A stretch of 59,780 nt of DNA from Comamonadaceae bacterium (lineage in GTDB: Bacteria > Pseudomonadota > Gammaproteobacteria > Burkholderiales > Burkholderiaceae_C), in assembly GCA_947450675.1 (NCBI GenBank), contig CANFWI010000013.1, positions 1-59,780 on the forward strand, given 5' to 3'. This document shows, one piece after another, positions 54,027-59,780 of the stretch. Made by a program: the position numbers and the translations under genes. Each line of letters opens with the position of its first letter. The stretch's first letter is position 1. The notes below the pieces were generated by a model. It searched no databases, was not told the DNA's origin, and saw nothing but the letters and a program-made list of their open reading frames with translations.

Positions 54027-55079
54027 TCAAGACAAGGCTGGGGGCTCATCGGAATGAAGCGCTGGACCAGCCGATGCTGAGCTTGCGCTGCCGACGGCGG
54101 CGCTCTTCAGCATGTCCTGTACTTCAATGGGACTGAGCAAACGCTCAGGAATCAACTCGTTGTCGGTCACGTGGGCCGTGCCTAAAAATGCGTGTGGGTC
54201 AGATCCAAAAACCTGCACCAAGGGCTGGTTTTCCGCTATCAACGGACCCCAATGGCCGGCTTCGCCACGGCGACGCAGACCACTCAAAAAGCGGCCGGCG
54301 TTGGCGGCATCGAGGCTGACCATCGGCGCGGCAGAGACCAGCGACTGTGGCGGCAAAAGCCAGGTGTCGCGTTCGGCTTCGTTCATGGCTTCTAGCGCTG
54401 GAAGGCTGATGCACTGGCTGGCTGTGTAGCCACCGGTTTCAATGCGACGCAAAAAGCCGAGGTGCGCACCGCAACCGATGGCTTCGCCGATGTCTTCACC
54501 CAGCGTGCGGATGTACGTGCCCTTGCTGCAACGCACGATGACGCGAATGGCGGCTGGTGCTCGGTCATCATGGGCGACGGACATGTGCATGTCGTGAATC
54601 ACGATATGCCTTGGCTCACGCTCGACGACTTTGCCGGCGCGGGCGTATTCGTACAGCGCCTTGCCGTCTTTTTTAAGCGCCGAATACATCGGTGGAATTT
54701 GGGCTTGTGGGCCGCTGAACTGAGCGGTTAACTTCTCAAGCAAAGCAGCGGTGATTTCGGGCACGTCACGGGTTTCAATGACCTCACCCTCGGCATCCGC
54801 GGTGGTCGTTTTTTGACCCAGCAACAAGACCGCTTCATAAGTCTTGTCGGCCTCTAGCTGCATCTGACTGAACTTGGTGGCTGCGCCAAAGCACAGCGGC
54901 AACACGCCCGTCGCCAGCGGATCAAGCGTGCCCGTATGGCCAGCTTTTTCTGCGCGCATCAGCCACTTGGCCTTTTGCAAGGCCTGATTACTCGACAGGC
55001 CTATCGGCTTGTCGAGCAGCAGCACGCCATGCACGGGACGTCGCTGAATTTTCTGGCGGGGACTGGATGTTTGCGTCAT
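54027..55079 (-). CDS. truB: tRNA pseudouridine(55) synthase
   Basis: This 350-residue protein has HGVLLLDKPIGLSSNQALQ, the catalytic loop GHTGTLDPLATGVLPLC (Asp nucleophile), and GKALYEYARAG with CSKGTYIRTL. The tail after about 310 is Ala/Ser-rich and not part of the PUA core. It modifies U55 in the T-loop of tRNAs. Homology begins after MTQTSSPRQ, so ATG 55079 is used. It follows rbfA in the nusA-infB-rbfA-truB order, separated by a repeat-containing gap. Confidence 0.95.
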   Translation of the reverse strand: MTQTSSPRQKIQRRPVHGVLLLDKPIGLSSNQALQKAKWLMRAEKAGHTGTLDPLATGVLPLCFGAATKFSQMQLEADKTYEAVLLLGQKTTTADAEGEVIETRDVPEITAALLEKLTAQFSGPQAQIPPMYSALKKDGKALYEYARAGKVVEREPRHIVIHDMHMSVAHDDRAPAAIRVIVRCSKGTYIRTLGEDIGEAIGCGAHLGFLRRIETGGYTASQCISLPALEAMNEAERDTWLLPPQSLVSAAPMVSLDAANAGRFLSGLRRRGEAGHWGPLIAENQPLVQVFGSDPHAFLGTAHVTDNELIPERLLSPIEVQDMLKSAAVGSASSASAGPALHSDEPPALS

Positions 55080-55082
55080 ATT

Positions 55083-55160
55083 TATCGACAGGCTCGGTGA
55101 GCAAATTTGTCTGCTCACTGGCTAGCACCGTTAACCCTGAACCTGTCAAAGGGCAACGGC
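55083..55160. repeat. Degenerate inverted-repeat element between rbfA and truB
   Basis: ATCGACAGGCTCGGTGA near the left end and CCCTGAACCTGTCAAAGGG near the right end are imperfect inverted copies of the CCCTGAGC[CT]TGTCGAAGGG palindromic unit that I recall as widespread in betaproteobacterial intergenic DNA. Together they can fold into one hairpin. It probably inserted between rbfA and truB after operon formation. Confidence 0.55.
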
Positions 55161-55166
55161 GCTGGG

Positions 55167-55535
55167 TCAATCGTCTTGAGCGCGGGAGGCAACTGCCTTG
55201 GCTATCAAGGCGTTCATGTCAGAAGCACTCTCGGTGGTTCTGTCGAACAAGAAATGCAGTGTTGGCACGGTGTGGATCATCAGCTTTTTGAACAACCCGT
55301 TGCGCAGAAAACCGGCGGCTTGGTTCAAGGCTTCTTCACATTCTTTCGGGTCACCGACCAAGACGCTGAAAAACACTTTGGCATGGGCGTAGTCGGGCGT
55401 CACTTCGACGGACTGCACCGTGACCATGCCCACCCGTGGGTCTTTCAACTCGCGCGCGATCAGCGCAGTCAAATCACGCTGGATCTGGTCGGCGACGCGA
55501 AAACCGCGGTTGGGTGTGGAAGATTTCTTGCGCAT
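55167..55535 (-). CDS. rbfA: 30S ribosome-binding factor A
   Basis: This 122-residue KH-fold protein has [35 protein letters not shown], given here in parts as [18 protein letters not shown] and [12 protein letters not shown], the usual RbfA signature, then LHFLFDRT near the end. It aids 16S rRNA 5' end maturation and is important in the cold. It follows infB on the same strand after 82 bases. Confidence 0.95.
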   Translation of the reverse strand: MRKKSSTPNRGFRVADQIQRDLTALIARELKDPRVGMVTVQSVEVTPDYAHAKVFFSVLVGDPKECEEALNQAAGFLRNGLFKKLMIHTVPTLHFLFDRTTESASDMNALIAKAVASRAQDD

Positions 55536-55617
55536 TTAAAAATTCAAAATAGTACAGGGGAGTGGTTGCAGACTCGTGACAGCCAAGGCCGCCACGAATC
55601 CGCTGGCCGCTCGTGCT

Positions 55618-58545
55618 TTAGGCTTCGAGCGTCCGGGCAACTTCCCTGATTTCGAAGAATTCAAGAATATCGCCAACCTGGATGTCGTTGTAGCCTTTGA
55701 CGTTCAAACCGCACTCAAAGCCTTCTTTGACTTCGCGTGCATCGTCTTTGAAACGCTTGAGCGAGTCGAGTTCACCCGTGAAGATGACCACGTTTTCGCG
55801 CAAGAGGCGCAGACGCGCGTTGCGGCGAACCACACCGGCGGTGACCATACAACCGGCAATCGAACCGATCTTGCTGACCTTGAAGACTTGACGAATCTCG
55901 GCATTGCCGATGACTTCTTCTTTTTTGTCCGGTGTCAACATGCCCGACATCGCGGCGCGCAGTTCGTCAACAGCGTCATAAATGATGTTGTAGTAACGAA
56001 TCTCAATGCCGTTGTTTTCGGCTTGCTTGCGAGCCTGCGCATCGGCGCGGGTGTTGAAACCAATCAGCACCGCTTTGGAAGCAATCGCGAGGTTGACGTC
56101 CGACTCGGAGATACCGCCAACAGCGGAGTACACGAGCTGAACCTTGACCTCGTCGGTCGACAACTTGAGCAGCGACTGAGCCAAGGCTTCTTGCGAACCC
56201 TGCACGTCGGCTTTGATGATGATCGGCAACATCTTGACTTCGCCAGCATTGATGTCGGAGAACATGTTCTCCAGCTTCGATGCTTGTTGCTTGGCCAGTT
56301 TGGTGTTGCGGAACTTACCGGCACGATAAGTCGCGATCTCGCGGGCACGACGCTCGTCGGTCATGACCATGAACTCGTCGCCAGCTTGCGGCACTTCGGT
56401 CAAGCCTTGAATCTCGACCGGAATCGATGGACCCGCAGCCTTGATGGTCTTGCCGTTTTCGTCGAGCATGGCGCGCACTTTGCCGAAGGTCGAACCGGCC
56501 AGCACCACGTCGCCAGCTTTCAGCGTACCGGACTGAATCAGCACGGTCGCTACGGGGCCGCGGCCTTTGTCGAGACGGGCTTCAATCACCAGGCCTTTGG
56601 CCAAAGCATCGACCGGGGCGCGCAATTCGAGCACCTCAGCTTGCAGCAAAACTTGCTCCAGCAGATCGTCAACGCCGGCACCGGTGTGCGCCGAGACGCC
56701 CACAAAAGGCACGTCGCCGCCGAACTCTTCAGGGATGACTTCTTCGGTCACCAGCTCACCCTTGACACGGTCAAGGTTGATGCCTGGTTTGTCAATCTTG
56801 TTGATGGCGACAACAATAGGAACGCCAGCCGCCTTCGCGTGCTTGATGGCTTCACGGGTTTGCGGCATGACGCCGTCGTCCGCTGCCACCACCAAAATCA
56901 CGATGTCAGTCGCTTGTGCGCCGCGGGCGCGCATGGCCGTGAAGGCCTCGTGACCCGGCGTGTCCAAGAAGGACACCATGCCGCGTGGTGTTTCCACGTG
57001 GTAGGCGCCAATGTGCTGGGTGATGCCACCAGCTTCGCCCGAGGCGACTTTGGCTTTGCGGATGTAATCGAGCAAAGAGGTCTTGCCGTGGTCGACGTGA
57101 CCCATGACCGTGACCACCGGTGCGCGCGGCAAAGACTCGGCTTGTTGGCCTTGGACGTCTTCGTCGGTGAACGCTTCCGGATCATCCAGCGCGGCCGTGA
57201 CAGCTTTGTGGCCCATTTCTTCCACCACGATCATGGCGGTGTCTTGGTCCAGTGGCTGGTTGATGGTGACCATCTGGCCGAGCTTCATCAGGTGTTTGAT
57301 GACCTCAGACGACTTCACACTCATCTTGTGAGCCAACTCACCCACGGTGATGGTTTCTGGCACGTGGACTTCAATGACCTTGAATTCTGACGGTGCCACA
57401 AAGGTCGACTCAGAACGCACATCGCGATCGGATGAGCGACGACCACGCGGGCCTCCGCGGAAGTTGCCACGACCGGGAGCGGTAGGCGCACCACGCGTTT
57501 TGAGTTCGGTCTTTTTCTTTGCGTCGTCTTTCCAAGTCGATGACAAATTCTCCGACTTGACTTCTTTCTTACCAGCAGCGCCAGCCACACCCGCCACCGC
57601 AGGTGCGCCAGGCTTGACAGCGCCCGGCACCGCGGCAGGCTTGTGCAGCGTGCCTTTCATGGCGATTTTAGGATCAACGTGCGGCACCAGAACGCGCTTA
57701 GGCGCGTTCATCATGGCGCGGATGCCGGCAGCTTCTGCTTCGGCCTTTTTGCGACGGTCTTGGAAGTCTTGAACCTTGGCCGCGTCCGCTTGGAACTCTG
57801 CAGTCGCCTTGGCTTTCACAGCTGCCTGAGCAGCACTGACTTCTGCGGCTTTGGCTGCTTGCACGGTTGCTGCAGCCTCGGCGGCGGCAGCAGCCGCAGC
57901 GGCGGCTTCTGCGTTCACCACACTTTGGTCCGGGAACACACGTGAGCCGATCACCGGTTTAACGGCAGCGGCTTTGGCGGCTTTTTGGGCTTCAGCAGCT
58001 TGCGCAGCGTCGGCAGCGGCTTGAGCACTCAACTCAGCGGCAACGCGCGCTTGTTCTTGCGCAGCTTCTTGGGCTTCTTGCGCATCACGCAGGCGGCACT
58101 GTTCAGCGAACTCAGCTTCTTGACGACGCAGCAGCTCAGCCTGTTGGCTGGCTTCTTCTTCGCGGCGAAGCAACTCAGAGTTGTCGACAACGGGCTCTTG
58201 TGGAGCTGTCACAACATCGTCAACAGCCACATCCGAGCCATCTTCACGCTTGACGAATGTTCGCTTCTTGCGCACTTCGACTTGGATCGTACGAGCACGG
58301 CCCGTCGAGTCAGCTTGTTTGATCTCGGTGGTCGATTTCTTGACCAGCGTGATCTTCTTGCGTTCGGCGGTGGCCGTGCCATGGCTGGCTTGCAAATAGC
58401 TCAACAGCTTTTGCTTGTCGGCCTCGGACAAATGATCGCTGGCTTCTGCCTTGGCGACGCCGGCGCTGGTCAATTGCTCGATCAGGGTTGCGGTGGGTTT
58501 ATTGAGTTCAGCTGCGAATTCAGCGACGGTGGTGGTACTGGACAT
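55618..58545 (-). CDS. infB: Translation initiation factor IF-2
   Basis: This 975-residue protein has an N-terminal IF2_N domain (about 1-55), a long Ala/Glu/Lys-rich charged and helical linker (about 95-330) and a second IF2_N domain (about 390-440). The GTPase follows, with G1 [15 protein letters not shown]3 DTPGHEAF and G4 NKIDKPG, then domains II-IV ending EVARTLEA. It places initiator tRNA on the ribosome. It follows nusA after 27 bases, the standard operon. A long antisense frame over it is a codon-bias shadow. Confidence 0.97.
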   Translation of the reverse strand: MSSTTTVAEFAAELNKPTATLIEQLTSAGVAKAEASDHLSEADKQKLLSYLQASHGTATAERKKITLVKKSTTEIKQADSTGRARTIQVEVRKKRTFVKREDGSDVAVDDVVTAPQEPVVDNSELLRREEEASQQAELLRRQEAEFAEQCRLRDAQEAQEAAQEQARVAAELSAQAAADAAQAAEAQKAAKAAAVKPVIGSRVFPDQSVVNAEAAAAAAAAAEAAATVQAAKAAEVSAAQAAVKAKATAEFQADAAKVQDFQDRRKKAEAEAAGIRAMMNAPKRVLVPHVDPKIAMKGTLHKPAAVPGAVKPGAPAVAGVAGAAGKKEVKSENLSSTWKDDAKKKTELKTRGAPTAPGRGNFRGGPRGRRSSDRDVRSESTFVAPSEFKVIEVHVPETITVGELAHKMSVKSSEVIKHLMKLGQMVTINQPLDQDTAMIVVEEMGHKAVTAALDDPEAFTDEDVQGQQAESLPRAPVVTVMGHVDHGKTSLLDYIRKAKVASGEAGGITQHIGAYHVETPRGMVSFLDTPGHEAFTAMRARGAQATDIVILVVAADDGVMPQTREAIKHAKAAGVPIVVAINKIDKPGINLDRVKGELVTEEVIPEEFGGDVPFVGVSAHTGAGVDDLLEQVLLQAEVLELRAPVDALAKGLVIEARLDKGRGPVATVLIQSGTLKAGDVVLAGSTFGKVRAMLDENGKTIKAAGPSIPVEIQGLTEVPQAGDEFMVMTDERRAREIATYRAGKFRNTKLAKQQASKLENMFSDINAGEVKMLPIIIKADVQGSQEALAQSLLKLSTDEVKVQLVYSAVGGISESDVNLAIASKAVLIGFNTRADAQARKQAENNGIEIRYYNIIYDAVDELRAAMSGMLTPDKKEEVIGNAEIRQVFKVSKIGSIAGCMVTAGVVRRNARLRLLRENVVIFTGELDSLKRFKDDAREVKEGFECGLNVKGYNDIQVGDILEFFEIREVARTLEA

Positions 58546-58572
58546 AATTGGGTTTCCGTGCGGCCTCCATGA

Positions 58573-59780
58573 TCATTGCTCTTGAGCTGCAGATGCGTCA
58601 TCGGTAAACCAATGGGCACGTGCGGTCATGATCAGGGCTGTGGCTTCATCCGGAGACTGGCCTGTGATTTCGGTAAGTTCGTCAACGGCCAGGTCGGCCA
58701 GATCGTCGCGGGTATTCACACCCGACTCGATGAGCTTGGCAATCAACTCAGGGGTCAGACCCTCGACATCACGCAGATTTTGCGAGACTTCTTCGGCATC
58801 TTCTTCCTTGGCGATTTCCATCGTCAGCAAGGCGTCTTTGGCGCGCGTGCGCAGCTCATTGACGGTATCTTCATCGAAAGATTCGATCTCCAGCATTTCC
58901 TGGATCGGCACATAAGCCACTTCTTCGAGGCTGGTGAAGCCTTCGGAGATGAGGATGTCGGCGATCTCTTCGTCGACATCGAGCTTTTCCATGAACAGCT
59001 TGCGGCTGCTGTCGGTCTCGACAGCCTGCTTTTGAGCAGACTCGTCAGCCGTCATGATGTTGATCTTCCAGCCGGTCAGCTCAGCAGCGAGGCGAACGTT
59101 TTGACCGCCACGGCCAATCGAGATGGCCAAGTTTTCTTCATCGACCACCACATCCATGGCGTGACGCTCTTCGTCAACCACGATGGACGAGACGTTGGCC
59201 GGAGCCAGTGCGCCGATGACGAATTGAGCTGGATCTTCGCTCCACAGCACGATGTCAACACGTTCACCAGCGAGTTCGTTGGTGACGCCGTTGACACGGG
59301 TGCCGCGAACGCCGACGCAAGTGCCGATCGGGTCGACGCGTTTGTCGTGCGACAGCACGGCAATTTTGGCGCGGGAACCGGGGTCACGGGCGCAGGATTT
59401 GATCTCCAGCAAGCCTTGTTCGATTTCAGGCACTTCTTGGCGGAACAGCTCGATCATGTACTCAGGCGAAGTGCGCGAGAGGATGATGGGCGCACCGCGC
59501 AGAGTGGTGTCGACTTCCATGATCATGGCGCGCACACGGTCGCCAGAGCGAAGGTTTTCCTTCGGGATCATGTCGCTGCGACGCAGACGACCTTCAACGC
59601 GACCGGACTCGACAATGATGTCGCCCTTGTCCATGCGCTTGACGGTACCGACGAAAATTTTCTCGCCGCGCGACATGAAGTCGTTCAGCAGCATTTCACG
59701 TTCAGCGTCGCGGATTTTTTGCAAGATCACCTGCTTGGCAGCTTGCGCGCCAATGCGGCCGATCGGCAGGCTTTCGACTG
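58573..59780 (-). CDS. nusA: Transcription termination/antitermination factor NusA (5' end beyond the window)
   Basis: About 402 codons are present. The frame continues past the right edge, reading [18 protein letters not shown] before the first in-window ATG, so the N-terminal ~90 residues are missing. Visible parts are the end of the N-terminal domain, an S1 domain ([16 protein letters not shown]), two KH domains ([29 protein letters not shown]) and two C-terminal acidic repeats with [11 protein letters not shown] and [15 protein letters not shown]. It regulates pausing, termination and rRNA antitermination. A RimP gene would be expected next upstream. Confidence 0.95.
   Translation of the reverse strand, partial: VESLPIGRIGAQAAKQVILQKIRDAEREMLLNDFMSRGEKIFVGTVKRMDKGDIIVESGRVEGRLRRSDMIPKENLRSGDRVRAMIMEVDTTLRGAPIILSRTSPEYMIELFRQEVPEIEQGLLEIKSCARDPGSRAKIAVLSHDKRVDPIGTCVGVRGTRVNGVTNELAGERVDIVLWSEDPAQFVIGALAPANVSSIVVDEERHAMDVVVDEENLAISIGRGGQNVRLAAELTGWKINIMTADESAQKQAVETDSSRKLFMEKLDVDEEIADILISEGFTSLEEVAYVPIQEMLEIESFDEDTVNELRTRAKDALLTMEIAKEEDAEEVSQNLRDVEGLTPELIAKLIESGVNTRDDLADLAVDELTEITGQSPDEATALIMTARAHWFTDDASAAQEQ

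Noticed and set aside
55576..57390. Long open frame (604 codons) on the plus strand across infB
   Set aside because: Antisense shadow of IF-2 with no domain signature or ribosome site.

Overview
The window is about 60 kb of chromosome from a betaproteobacterium, most probably a member of the Comamonadaceae (Rhodoferax/Polaromonas-like). This placement rests on gene content and style: a Bug-type (tripartite tricarboxylate) solute-binding protein, guaB-guaA separated by a C/G-rich intergenic repeat of the kind I associate with that family, the nusA-infB-rbfA-truB order, a TadA-hydrolase fusion, and moderate GC. No rRNA, tRNA, insertion sequence, CRISPR array or phage gene was seen.

Layout. (1) 1-0.7 kb: a DinJ/YafQ-type toxin-antitoxin pair with its own promoter and operator. 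(2) 1-22.8 kb: an exopolysaccharide/capsule locus of the Wzx/Wzy type. It opens with a hybrid histidine kinase and an OmpR-type regulator. It then carries glycosyltransferases, a Wza-type export lipoprotein, a GT2-acyltransferase fusion, a Wzx flippase, a Wzy-like polymerase, a Wzc-like co-polymerase with a ruined kinase P-loop, a three-module FkbH-carrier protein-thioesterase protein, ManC and an OafA-type acyltransferase. No initiating sugar-phosphate transferase and no Wzb phosphatase are present. (3) 23-29.4 kb: a six-gene signalling operon (receiver-PAS-kinase, receiver, HPt, STAS, periplasmic-type solute-binding protein, PAS/SpoIIE phosphatase/anti-sigma kinase) that reads toward the polysaccharide genes. 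(4) 29.9-33.7 kb: phosphotransferase, acyl-CoA dehydrogenase and short-chain dehydrogenase with a divergent GntR regulator, resembling the 4-hydroxyacyl-CoA module of levulinate catabolism. (5) 33.8-41.5 kb: a stress island with three universal stress proteins, a Pat-like acetyltransferase/acyl-CoA synthetase, Hsp20 and a large-subunit catalase. FNR-like sites lie in two of its intergenic gaps. (6) 41.5-59.8 kb: mostly housekeeping genes on the minus strand (ldcA, tadA fusion, paiB, Bug protein, DsbA/FrnE-like, guaA, guaB, rnfH, ratA, enoyl-CoA hydratase family, typA, truB, rbfA, infB, nusA), with smpB divergent.

How it fits together. The polysaccharide locus looks able to make, decorate, flip, polymerise and export a mannose-derived polymer. 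Its unusual part is the FkbH-carrier-thioesterase protein, which by family logic would load a small hydroxy-acid (glyceryl) unit for transfer. Two of its transcription units start with nearly the same ~84-bp upstream element (14493-14576 and 22843-22925, about 83% identical by hand alignment), which suggests shared control. The adjacent phosphorelay/partner-switch operon is a natural candidate regulator. The most interesting items are the FkbH-carrier-TE protein, the duplicated upstream element, the signalling operon, the pseudo-kinase Wzc, and the TadA fusion to a hydrolase domain lacking its catalytic histidine.
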